From Asticcacaulis sp. ZE23SCel15 (GTDB lineage Bacteria; Pseudomonadota; Alphaproteobacteria; Caulobacterales; Caulobacteraceae), in contig NZ_CP130044.1 in the NCBI RefSeq assembly GCF_030505395.1, forward strand, positions 2,589,001 to 2,653,000: a stretch of 64,000 nucleotides of DNA. Reading direction: 5' to 3'. Position numbers and translations under genes: made by a program. The notes under the pieces were generated by a model. The model worked only from the letters and a program-made list of their open reading frames with translations, made no database searches and was not told where the DNA came from. Below, in pieces: positions 45,985-53,967 of this stretch. Each line of letters begins with the position of its first letter. The stretch's first letter is position 1.

Positions 45985-46617
45985 AACTTTCAGCGCAGTT
46001 CTGCCGTCAGTGCGCGCGGGCAAATCATAAAAATCGGCTTCAAGGGTCAGAGCTTCTTTCAGACGCTCATGATACTCTGCCCGATCAATTTCCTCTGTGC
46101 CGAACTGTTTCAGGTGATCGGTCTGAAACTGGCAATCCAGCAGGCTGTAACCGCCGCTTTTTAGCCGGGCCACCAGATGGACGAGGGCGATTTTCGACGC
46201 ATCCGTGGCGCGTGACACCATGCTTTCACCAAAGAAAGCGCCCCCTATGGCCACACCATAAAGCCCGCCGACCAGCCGGTTGTCATGCCAGACCTCAATA
46301 CTGTGAGCCAGACCACGCGCGAAAAGGGCCTGATAAAGGCTCTGGATCGGGTGGCTGATCCAGGTGTTGGGCCGATCCGAAGCGCTTTCGGCGCATAGCT
46401 CAATGACCTGACTGAAGGCGGTGTTGACGCGTACCTCAAATGAAGTGGTGCGCACCTTGCGCCGTAAGCGCGATGGGATATGGAAGCCATCAAGCGGCAA
46501 TATTCCGCGCTTGGGCGGATCAACCAGAAACAGATAGTCGTCATCCCGCGCATCCGACATGGGGAATATGCCGTTGCGATAGCTGTCGATCAGGTCGTCA
46601 AGGGTGAAGTCGGCCAC
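45967..46617 (-). CDS. aat: Leucyl/phenylalanyl-tRNA--protein transferase
   Basis: Adds Leu or Phe to N-terminal Arg/Lys of proteins, marking them for ClpAP. The 216 residues contain YRNGIFPMSD, RGILPLDGFHIPSRLRR, WISHPIQSLYQALFARGLAHS, and the core GGLYGVAIGGAFFGESMVSR followed by LLDCQFQTDHLKQFG. Length is normal. It converges on the DUF2155 gene and follows accC by 49 bp on the same strand. Confidence 0.95.
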   Translation of the reverse strand: MADFTLDDLIDSYRNGIFPMSDARDDDYLFLVDPPKRGILPLDGFHIPSRLRRKVRTTSFEVRVNTAFSQVIELCAESASDRPNTWISHPIQSLYQALFARGLAHSIEVWHDNRLVGGLYGVAIGGAFFGESMVSRATDASKIALVHLVARLKSGGYSLLDCQFQTDHLKQFGTEEIDRAEYHERLKEALTLEADFYDLPARTDGRTALKVLGFTD

Positions 46618-46666
46618 GATATCCCGCCTTAATTAACGGGTGCCAGAGCTGGTCGAAGCAAGGGCT

Positions 46667-48019
46667 TTACGCCCCTGCTTCCTGAGCCTTGATCCAGTTT
46701 TCCAGCCAGTGAATGTTGTAGTCACCGCTCTGGATGTCTTTTTCGTTCAACAGATCAACAAACAACGGGATGGTGGTGTCGATACCGGCCACTACGATTT
46801 CCGACAGGGCGCGCTTGAGGCGGGCCAGAGCTTCGAGGCGGTCGCGGCCATGCACGATCAGCTTACCCACCATCGAGTTGTAATAGGGCGGGATCGCATA
46901 GCCATTATAGATAGCCGAATCCATACGCACACCTAAGCCGCCGGGCGCATGATAATCGGTGATCGTGCCGGGTGAGGGCACAAAGGTGCGGGCGTTTTCA
47001 GCATTGACGCGCACTTCGATCGAGTGGCCTTTGATGGTGATGTCGTCCTGCGTGAACGACAACGGCAAACCCGCCGCGATGCGGATCTGTTCACGCACCA
47101 GATCAACGCCGGTGACAAACTCAGTCACCGGATGCTCGACCTGAAGGCGGGTGTTCATCTCGATAAAGAAGAACTCGCCGTCCTCATACAGGAACTCAAT
47201 CGTGCCAACGCCGAGATAGCCGATCTTACGGATGGCATCGACGACGACCTTACCGATCTTGTCACGGGCGGCATCGTCAATTGCGGGCGAGGGCGCTTCT
47301 TCGAGCACCTTCTGGTGGCGGCGTTGCAGAGAGCAATCACGCTCGCCCAGATGCACGACATTACCGTGACTGTCGGCGATGACCTGAATTTCGATGTGAC
47401 GCGGCTTCTGGAGGTAGCGCTCCATATAGACCGTGCCATCGCCAAAGGCGGCAGCGGCTTCGGATTGCGCGCTCATGACCGCTTCGGACAGGGATTCTCG
47501 GTCCTTGGCGACTTTCATGCCACGACCACCACCACCGGCGGCAGCCTTGATGATCAGCGGGAAGCCGATGTGTTCGGCGGCCGCCAGAGCTTCCTCGACC
47601 GTGGCGACGCCACCATCGGAGCCCGGAACGACGGGGATGCCGGAATCCTTTGAGGCTTGCTTGGCGGTGATCTTATCGCCCATCAGGCGGATGTGCTCAG
47701 GCTTCGGGCCAATAAAGGTCATGCCGTGGGCGCCGACGATTTCGGCAAAACGGGCATTTTCCGACAAAAAGCCATAGCCCGGATGGATCGCCTGTGCGCC
47801 GGTGATTTCGGCAGCCGCAATGATCGACGGGATATTCAGATAGCTTTTGGACGCAGCGGGCGGACCGATGCAAACGCTTTCGTCGGCCAGATGAACATGC
47901 ATGGCATGGCGATCGGCTTCACTGTGCACGGCGACGGTCGCAATGCCCATTTCCTTACACGCACGAATGACGCGAAGAGCGATTTCGCCACGATTGGCAA
48001 TGAGAATCTTATCAAACAT
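46667..48019 (-). CDS. accC: Biotin carboxylase subunit of acetyl-CoA carboxylase
   Basis: ATP-dependent carboxylation of biotin on AccB, the first step of fatty-acid synthesis. The 450 residues begin [20 protein letters not shown] and include the glycine-rich ATP loop [31 protein letters not shown] and [16 protein letters not shown]. It starts 7 bp after accB. Confidence 0.97.
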   Translation of the reverse strand: MFDKILIANRGEIALRVIRACKEMGIATVAVHSEADRHAMHVHLADESVCIGPPAASKSYLNIPSIIAAAEITGAQAIHPGYGFLSENARFAEIVGAHGMTFIGPKPEHIRLMGDKITAKQASKDSGIPVVPGSDGGVATVEEALAAAEHIGFPLIIKAAAGGGGRGMKVAKDRESLSEAVMSAQSEAAAAFGDGTVYMERYLQKPRHIEIQVIADSHGNVVHLGERDCSLQRRHQKVLEEAPSPAIDDAARDKIGKVVVDAIRKIGYLGVGTIEFLYEDGEFFFIEMNTRLQVEHPVTEFVTGVDLVREQIRIAAGLPLSFTQDDITIKGHSIEVRVNAENARTFVPSPGTITDYHAPGGLGVRMDSAIYNGYAIPPYYNSMVGKLIVHGRDRLEALARLKRALSEIVVAGIDTTIPLFVDLLNEKDIQSGDYNIHWLENWIKAQEAGA

Positions 48020-48026
48020 CTGTGGT

Positions 48027-48506
48027 TTACTCGAACGCGATCAGGGGCGCGCCAAATTCGACGGGGGCGGCATCCGCCACCAGAATTTCGGCCACCACAC
48101 CGTCTTTGGGCGACGGGATCGGGTTCATGGTTTTCATGGCTTCGACGATCATGATGGTCTGACCGGCCTTAACGCGATCGCCGACTTTGATAAACACTGG
48201 CGCGCCGGGTTGCGGCGACAGGTAAGCCGTGCCGACCATAGGCGATGACACGACATCCTTGGCGGCAGCTTTCGGGGCCTCAGCGGCGGGTGCGGCAGCC
48301 GGGGCTTGCGGTGCGGGGGCAGCCACGGGTGCGGACGCCACAGCGTAGGTTGCCGCAGGGGCCGCCGTCAGTTGACGCGCAACGCGGATCTTCAACTCAC
48401 CCTGTTCGACTTCGATTTCGGACAGATCCGTTTCCTTGAGGATATCCGCAAGTTTGCGTACCAGACGCGGATCGATGGGGTCGGAGGAACCTTTGGGAGA
48501 AGACAT
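48027..48506 (-). CDS. accB: Biotin carboxyl carrier protein
   Basis: Carries biotin between AccC and the carboxyltransferase. The 159 residues have an N-terminal helix pair, an alanine/proline-rich linker (residues ~50-85) and the biotinyl domain with the modified lysine in IVEAMKTMN (~125). Operon aroQ-accB-accC, a common alphaproteobacterial order. Confidence 0.97.
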   Translation of the reverse strand: MSSPKGSSDPIDPRLVRKLADILKETDLSEIEVEQGELKIRVARQLTAAPAATYAVASAPVAAPAPQAPAAAPAAEAPKAAAKDVVSSPMVGTAYLSPQPGAPVFIKVGDRVKAGQTIMIVEAMKTMNPIPSPKDGVVAEILVADAAPVEFGAPLIAFE

Positions 48507-48533
48507 TTTTTTTACCTAAAAGCTTGTTAATTC

Positions 48534-48977
48534 TTATGGTTGTTCAAGAAGGCGCAGAACCGCCGATATGGCCAGTTCATAACCAATGGGGCCGAAACCT
48601 GCAATCACCCCTTTGGCCACATGAGACACATAGGTGTGATGGCGAAACGCTTCGCGCGCCGCCGGGTTGGACAGGTGACATTCGATGATCGGCACGGTCA
48701 GGGTTTTCAGCGCATCCAGCAACGCCACTGAGGTATGACCGTAACCGGCGGGATTGATAATGAGCGCCGCAGCATCGGTGCGGGCCTCATGTATCCAGTC
48801 GATCAACTGGCCTTCGTGATTCGATTGGTGAAAGACCAGATCAAAACCAGCGGCGGTTGTCAGGGCTTCACAGGACGCCTTGATGTCGTCAAGGCGAGTA
48901 TACCCATAAATTTCCGGTTCCCTGACCCCAAGAAGGTTGAGGTTGGGGCCATTAAGGACATATATGGACTTAGACAT
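48534..48977 (-). CDS. aroQ: Type II 3-dehydroquinate dehydratase
   Basis: Shikimate-pathway dehydratase. The 147 residues from [17 protein letters not shown] show [16 protein letters not shown] with the catalytic tyrosine loop, [25 protein letters not shown], and [20 protein letters not shown] with the catalytic histidine. The Met at 48977 is the right start; a longer frame from 49067 adds 30 residues with no family match. Heads the aroQ-accB-accC operon. Confidence 0.95.
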   Translation of the reverse strand: MSKSIYVLNGPNLNLLGVREPEIYGYTRLDDIKASCEALTTAAGFDLVFHQSNHEGQLIDWIHEARTDAAALIINPAGYGHTSVALLDALKTLTVPIIECHLSNPAAREAFRHHTYVSHVAKGVIAGFGPIGYELAISAVLRLLEQP

Positions 48978-49090
48978 GACACCGCCAATTGACTGGACGG
49001 TTCTTGTATCGTGTGAAACCCACGTCCACAAGCCGAACATCGGTGAAACGGCGTGAAAAGTGGCCAAAATGGGCCGAAAAGCGGCGAAAA

Positions 49091-49291
49091 ATGGTAAAAA
49101 TCCTGCTGAATGGCGAATCCAAAGAGGTTGGCGCGGCGAATATTCTGGCCCTGATCGAGGAGATCGGAATCGAAGCCCGTAAGCTGGCGGTCGAGCAGAA
49201 TCTCGAAATCGTGCCGCGTTCGCAGTATCATGAGACGGCTATCAACGATGGTGACAGGATTGAAATTGTCCATTTCGTCGGTGGCGGGTAG
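49091..49291 (+). CDS. thiS: Sulfur carrier protein ThiS
   Basis: A 66-residue ubiquitin-fold protein whose C-terminal Gly-Gly is thiocarboxylated to donate sulfur for the thiazole ring of thiamine. It begins [10 protein letters not shown] and ends HFVGGG, the needed tail. A longer frame from 48989 is rejected as its extra residues are not ThiS-like. No TPP riboswitch motif was recognised in the 113-bp gap upstream. thiG follows after an inserted VOC gene. Confidence 0.93.
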   Translation: MVKILLNGESKEVGAANILALIEEIGIEARKLAVEQNLEIVPRSQYHETAINDGDRIEIVHFVGGG

Positions 49292-49306
49292 TGGGGTCGT
49301 GATAAA

Positions 49307-49666
49307 ATGCCTCAACTGACACTCTTGGTTTTGAGGGCCAAAGCGCCTAATGAATTGGCTCGATTATATGCGTTGTTCGGATGCTCGTTTGTCGAGGAAA
49401 GCCATGGTAACGGCCCTGTCCATTTGAGCTCAGAAATTGGTGGGCTTGTCTTGGAAATATATCCTCGTGGTGAGGGTGACCCCAATACCGGAGCTGTTAG
49501 GCTCGGCTTCTTAGTCGAAAACTTAGAGGCGGTTTTGGCTAAAGCTGAGGTCATAGGGGCCAGATTGCTGAAATCACCCGCATCAAGTCCATGGGGATTA
49601 CGGGCGGTAATAGTGGATAGTGAGGGACACAAAATTGAACTCACGGAAAAGTTAGAGAGCGAATGA
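49307..49666 (+). CDS. VOC (glyoxalase-fold) protein inserted between thiS and thiG
   Basis: A 119-residue protein with the two beta-alpha-beta-beta-beta units of the vicinal-oxygen-chelate fold: [38 protein letters not shown]. The first metal-ligand position near the N terminus (usually H in strand 1) is leucine, so metal binding may be lost or altered. Codon use differs from neighbours (more TTA, TTG, AGG, ATA, GGA). Its stop overlaps the thiG start (ATGA). Substrate unknown; resistance-type or lyase-type functions cannot be separated from sequence. Confidence 0.8.
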   Translation: MPQLTLLVLRAKAPNELARLYALFGCSFVEESHGNGPVHLSSEIGGLVLEIYPRGEGDPNTGAVRLGFLVENLEAVLAKAEVIGARLLKSPASSPWGLRAVIVDSEGHKIELTEKLESE

Positions 49667-50460
49667 TGGCGGATACGATCACTGATGTAATTTCAGACAC
49701 TTGGACCGTAGCGGGGCGGACGTTTTCATCGCGCCTGATCGTCGGCACGGGTAAGTATAAGGACTATGCCCAGAATGCGGCGGCAGCGCGGGCCTCCGGC
49801 GCTGAGATCGTCACCGTGGCTGTACGCCGGGTTAATCTGACCGATCCAAACCAGCCGATGCTGATGGATTACGTGAAACAGGACGAATTCACCTACCTGC
49901 CCAATACCGCCGGATGTTTTACCGGCGAAGACGCGGTGCGAACCTTACGTCTGGCGCGTGAAGCCGGTGGCTGGAACCTGGTCAAGCTGGAGGTTTTATC
50001 CGACCCAAAGACCCTCTATCCCGATATGGAAGAAACCCTGCGGTCGTTAAAACTGCTGGTTAAAGACGGGTTTGACGTGATGGTCTACTGCTCGGACGAT
50101 CCGGTCTACGCCAAGAAACTGGAAGAGGCGGGGGCGGTTGCCATCATGCCGTTGGGCGCGCCGATCGGCTCGGGCTTAGGCATCCAGAACAAAGTCACCC
50201 TGCGCATTATCATTGAGAATGCCAAGGTGCCGGTGCTGGTCGATGCCGGTGTGGGGACGGCCTCTGATGCCGCCGTCGGTATGGAACTGGGCTGCGATGC
50301 CATCCTGATGAACACCGCCATTGCCGAGGCCAAAGACCCAATCCGCATGGCTGTGGCTATGAAACACGCGGTCATTGCCGGACGGGAAGCTTATCTGGCC
50401 GGGCGTATGCCGAAAAAGCTTTATGCTGATCCGTCATCGCCGCTAGCGGGCTTGATTTAA
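49663..50460 (+). CDS. thiG: Thiazole synthase ThiG
   Basis: Forms the thiazole phosphate moiety of thiamine from DXP, dehydroglycine and ThiS-thiocarboxylate. The 265-residue TIM barrel has [24 protein letters not shown] with the Schiff-base lysine region, [15 protein letters not shown] and [14 protein letters not shown]. Start at 49663 or 49666 (adjacent ATG codons). The end overlaps the convergent glycosyltransferase gene by 4 bp. Confidence 0.96.
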   Translation: MMADTITDVISDTWTVAGRTFSSRLIVGTGKYKDYAQNAAAARASGAEIVTVAVRRVNLTDPNQPMLMDYVKQDEFTYLPNTAGCFTGEDAVRTLRLAREAGGWNLVKLEVLSDPKTLYPDMEETLRSLKLLVKDGFDVMVYCSDDPVYAKKLEEAGAVAIMPLGAPIGSGLGIQNKVTLRIIIENAKVPVLVDAGVGTASDAAVGMELGCDAILMNTAIAEAKDPIRMAVAMKHAVIAGREAYLAGRMPKKLYADPSSPLAGLI

Positions 50461-51617
50461 GCCATATCTGTCAACGCCTCGCGCCATTGCTGGGCGATGG
50501 CGGCGGGGACAAAGCGTGACATGGCCGCCGTCATTTGGGCGCGGCGGTCTTGGCGCTCATCTTCTGGCATGTCGATCAGCCGGATCATGGCGGCGGCGAT
50601 CTCGGCCTCGTTTTCAGCATCGACGCCCAAAGCCCCATCGCCCGCCACTTCTTCGAGTACGCTGTCCTTGGTAACCAGCGGGACCAGACCGTAACGAATG
50701 GCCTCGGCCACCGGCATCCCAAACCCTTCGAGCAAGCTCGGCAGGACAAAGCCCGAAGCGTTCTGGTACAGCCACGCCAGTTGGGCGTCCGACACATATT
50801 TCAGCATGACCACGCCTTCGGTCTCAAGGGCTGCTTTTTGGACCGCCTCGAAACCGGGCTCTTTTGAGCCGCACAGCACATAGGTAACGCCGCGTTTGGC
50901 GAGGCCCGACTGCGTAAACGCCTTCATCGAGCGGATCTGGTTCTTGCGGGTGCCCAAAGCGCCGACCGTCAGCAAAAATGGACCTTTGACGCCTTCGACC
51001 GGTTCAGCCTCGCCGCCGGAGACATCCTGACGGATGGCGGGATAGATCACCCGTTCACTGGCCAGCTTAGCCCCCGGATAACAGGCGGCAAATGCCTTTT
51101 GCGTGGCCTGACTGACGAAGATGACGTGCGGGCCGACCGCGGCGATTTGTTTATAGATATGGTCGTAAATCGGGCGGGTGTTGGCATCGAACAGGTCGGG
51201 GTGCGTGATCGGGCCGACATCGTGGCAAATAACCGCATCCGTCGCGCTCAGGCGGGTTGAGGGGATGCTGAACGGGTCCATATGCAGCAGGGGGCGCGCT
51301 GGCCGATGCGGTGGCAATAACCCGAACGGGCCACCCAAAGCCTTACCAGTCACCTGCAGGTGCTGAATACGGCCCAAGGCCTTACCAAACAGGCGCTGAG
51401 GCGGGGTCTTACTGTGGTAATAACCGTAATAGGTCTCCCCCAGCAGATCACCGCAGGCATCGATAATATCCTTACCGATGAAGTACTTACCCGTCCGGTT
51501 ATAGATGGACAGGGAAAATTCGACATCGAACAAAGGCGTTGCGGCAGATTGGGTCAAGATCGATCCGAGGGTTTGGTGTAAGGCGCAATCAATGATTGCT
51601 TTCGCTAACCCTACCAT
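50457..51617 (-). CDS. GT4-type glycosyltransferase
   Basis: A 386-residue GT-B glycosyltransferase. The C-terminal Rossmann domain contains [49 protein letters not shown] and the donor-binding [17 protein letters not shown] with the E-x7-E type motif. The N-terminal half is poorly conserved. No membrane segment. Likely acts in surface polysaccharide or cell-envelope glycan assembly, but donor and acceptor are unknown. Confidence 0.85.
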   Translation of the reverse strand: MVGLAKAIIDCALHQTLGSILTQSAATPLFDVEFSLSIYNRTGKYFIGKDIIDACGDLLGETYYGYYHSKTPPQRLFGKALGRIQHLQVTGKALGGPFGLLPPHRPARPLLHMDPFSIPSTRLSATDAVICHDVGPITHPDLFDANTRPIYDHIYKQIAAVGPHVIFVSQATQKAFAACYPGAKLASERVIYPAIRQDVSGGEAEPVEGVKGPFLLTVGALGTRKNQIRSMKAFTQSGLAKRGVTYVLCGSKEPGFEAVQKAALETEGVVMLKYVSDAQLAWLYQNASGFVLPSLLEGFGMPVAEAIRYGLVPLVTKDSVLEEVAGDGALGVDAENEAEIAAAMIRLIDMPEDERQDRRAQMTAAMSRFVPAAIAQQWREALTDMA

Positions 51618-51660
51618 AGCCGGTCTTAAAAACCACTGAATTGTCGCGGTGCAGCAATGC

Positions 51661-52440
51661 CTATTTGATGGCGAGCTTGGCCCGCTGCGCTTCGATGGCG
51701 GCTTTAAGGCCGTTCATATCGGCACCGTTGACGACCACGCCGCCGACGATAAAGGTCGGGGTGCCGTTGATTTCCAGTTGGGTGCCCAGCTTTTCAACGG
51801 CGTTAATGTGATCCTGAACCGCTTCGGATTTGGCTTTGGCGGCGATGTCCTGAGCGTCGAAGCCCAGCTTCGTCAAGGCCTGTGCGACCTCGGCCTCCGT
51901 CGTAAACTTGGATGCCATAAACGCATGGTGAACTTCGGCGTAGCGGCCGCTGTCCTTGGTGGCCAGTGCATAAGACGCAAGCGCGCGCGAGGAGTCTGCG
52001 ATGATCGGATATTCCTTCACGACCACCCGGACGTCCTTGTTTTCCGCCAAAAGCTGCTCGACCTGCGGCGTCGACAACTTACAATAGGCGCAGTTGTAAT
52101 CGAGGAATTCCACGATCGTGATCGGCCCGTTCGGATTGCCCATAACCGGATCGCGGGCATCGTCATAGAGGGCTTCATGATTGGCCTTAATAGCGATATC
52201 AGCGGCTTTTTGCTTTTCCGCGGCCTTAACCTCATCCAGCTTTTTGATGGTGTCTTCGAGGATTTTGGGCTGGTTGGTGAGGCCCTGACGCACCTGAATG
52301 CTTTGAATTCCCGGCACCACATAGGGCGCACCGGCCAGCATGACAGCCACAACGCCCAGCGCTATGGCGATGTTGGGTTTGCTGAACCATGAAGCCACAG
52401 TGGCAGTGGCGGGTTTAGTCTCAGGAGGCGTGTCGGTCAC
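51661..52440 (-). CDS. Membrane-anchored DsbA-family thiol oxidoreductase
   Basis: 259 residues: a short cytoplasmic N terminus, one membrane helix (IAIALGVVAVMLAGAPYVVP, ~25-45), a helical spacer (LEDTIKKLDEVKAAEKQKA), then a DsbA-like thioredoxin fold with the active site DYNCAYCKLST (CAYC) and the cis-proline loop NGTPTFIVGG. Similar proteins include ScsC/BdbD-like and Com1-like families. Probably a periplasmic disulfide catalyst. It begins 12 bp after the stop of the M48 protease gene, so the two are co-transcribed. Confidence 0.85.
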   Translation of the reverse strand: MTDTPPETKPATATVASWFSKPNIAIALGVVAVMLAGAPYVVPGIQSIQVRQGLTNQPKILEDTIKKLDEVKAAEKQKAADIAIKANHEALYDDARDPVMGNPNGPITIVEFLDYNCAYCKLSTPQVEQLLAENKDVRVVVKEYPIIADSSRALASYALATKDSGRYAEVHHAFMASKFTTEAEVAQALTKLGFDAQDIAAKAKSEAVQDHINAVEKLGTQLEINGTPTFIVGGVVVNGADMNGLKAAIEAQRAKLAIK

Positions 52441-52452
52441 GGGCAGGACTTC

Positions 52453-53838
52453 TTATTTTTTGGTTTTGGTGACCTCTTCGACCGGGTCGATGCCCATGGC
52501 CGCAGAGGTGGTGATGACGATATCGCGGGCGCGCCGGAACTCAGGGGAGTTTTTATCGAGATTCTTTTGAGACCATACCGCAAAGGTGCGCGCCTGACGG
52601 AAATTGCCGTTGAAGAACTCGGCTTCCGCTGAGGCGAGGCGTGCCTCACCGGCACGGCCTAAGCCATCATAGGCCTGCGCCAGAAGCCGCCAGGCAAAGC
52701 TGTTGTCGTCTTCGGCTTGCAGCGATAGTTTAAGCTGCCGGATGGCTTCTTCTGCGTCGTCCTTAGTGCCAGTCGCAATCAGGGTCTGGCCGAGGTTAAG
52801 GTGCAGCAGCGGGGCACCGGGCATGAGTTCAACCGATTTCAAATGGGCGGGCTTAGACAGCTCTGCCTGACCGGTCTCGAAATAAATCTGGCCTTTGAGT
52901 TCCCATAGATAAGGATTGTTGGGTTGCTCAGTGATGAGTTTATCGAGTTCGGTCAGCGCCTTTTGCACCTCAGTCTGCTTATAATAAGCAATCACGCGGG
53001 CATAACGTGCCGGGTAAGACGTATCGGTTTCAGGATATTTCTGGAACACGAACTGCGCAGGATCAAGAAAGCCTGACAACTTGGCGCGCACGATGGCAAA
53101 TTCGTCAATCGTCGCCTGAGAGTCCTTGGCATTATAGTGAGACTGCTTTGATACCAGAGCGCGCAGGGTCTGGATGCGCTCGCGCGACAAGGGGTGGCTG
53201 CGGAAATATTTGTAGCGCTCGGCGTTGGAAAAGGTTTCGGACTGGCGGAACTTATCGAAGAATTCGACCATGCCTTCGCCGGACATGCCCGCACGCTCTA
53301 ACGCGGCGATCCCGGCGAGGTCTGCGGCGGATTCCTGGGTCTGCATATACCGCAAAGCCCCTAGCGTGCCAAAGGTCGAGGATGACCCAAGCAACGCTAC
53401 CCCCGCATCTGGGGCACCGGCCAGAATACTGATGATCCCAAGGCCCAGCGATATGGCCATCGGAGTCTTGGCGGCTTGATAAATTTCGTCCGAACGCACG
53501 GTATGGCCCGCACTCTGGTGGCCGGCTTCGTGCGCGATGACGCCCAAAAGCTGGTTCGGGGTCTCGGCTTCCATGATCAGGCCGGTGTTCAGACCGATAC
53601 GCTGGCGCGAGGTGGCAAAGGCGTTGAGATCGTTGGAGGCGACAATCAAAAACTGCACCCGGTCAGGATCGAGATATGATGCCTCTAAAACCGTGCGAGA
53701 TTCCTTTTTCAGGAAGGCTTCGATCTCGGTATCGCGAATGACGGCCTGAGCCTGACCCAGGCCAGGCACGCATACGGCCAGCAGCGCCACGGCCGCTATA
53801 GCCACCTTGCCTATGCCTTTAAATGCCTGTGGTGTCAT
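52453..53838 (-). CDS. M48 metalloprotease with TPR domain (BepA-like)
   Basis: 461 residues: a signal peptide (ending GLGQAQA), an M48 zinc-protease domain with IAHEAGHQSAGH (HExxH plus a further His) and the third ligand in TQESAADLAG, then a TPR region (residues ~290-430). BepA in E. coli degrades or helps fold outer-membrane proteins, LptD in particular. The ATG at 53838 with AAGG before it is preferred to a GTG at 53853. Followed by a DsbA-like gene. Confidence 0.9.
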   Translation of the reverse strand: MTPQAFKGIGKVAIAAVALLAVCVPGLGQAQAVIRDTEIEAFLKKESRTVLEASYLDPDRVQFLIVASNDLNAFATSRQRIGLNTGLIMEAETPNQLLGVIAHEAGHQSAGHTVRSDEIYQAAKTPMAISLGLGIISILAGAPDAGVALLGSSSTFGTLGALRYMQTQESAADLAGIAALERAGMSGEGMVEFFDKFRQSETFSNAERYKYFRSHPLSRERIQTLRALVSKQSHYNAKDSQATIDEFAIVRAKLSGFLDPAQFVFQKYPETDTSYPARYARVIAYYKQTEVQKALTELDKLITEQPNNPYLWELKGQIYFETGQAELSKPAHLKSVELMPGAPLLHLNLGQTLIATGTKDDAEEAIRQLKLSLQAEDDNSFAWRLLAQAYDGLGRAGEARLASAEAEFFNGNFRQARTFAVWSQKNLDKNSPEFRRARDIVITTSAAMGIDPVEEVTKTKK

Positions 53839-53928
53839 CCTTGCGACCTTCACCGAAAACCTGTTGTCTCATCCTAACCTAAATTGTGATCTATTTGCGG
53901 CTAAGTTAAGGGGGCGGCTTTAAAAAAC

Positions 53929-53958
53929 TCAGGCGCCGGAGAGGTTTCCGACGCCTGA
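53929..53958 (-). terminator. Terminator after rne
   Basis: TCAGGCG (53929-53935) pairs with CGCCTGA (53952-53958); on the minus strand the hairpin runs into a six-T stretch (53922-53927 on plus as A). It sits just beyond the rne stop. Confidence 0.8.
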
Positions 53959-53967
53959 AGTCAATGA

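Noticed and set aside
48978-49090. Possible TPP riboswitch upstream of thiS
   Set aside because: The gap is short and the conserved CUGAGA and related core elements of the THI box are not seen on the plus strand.
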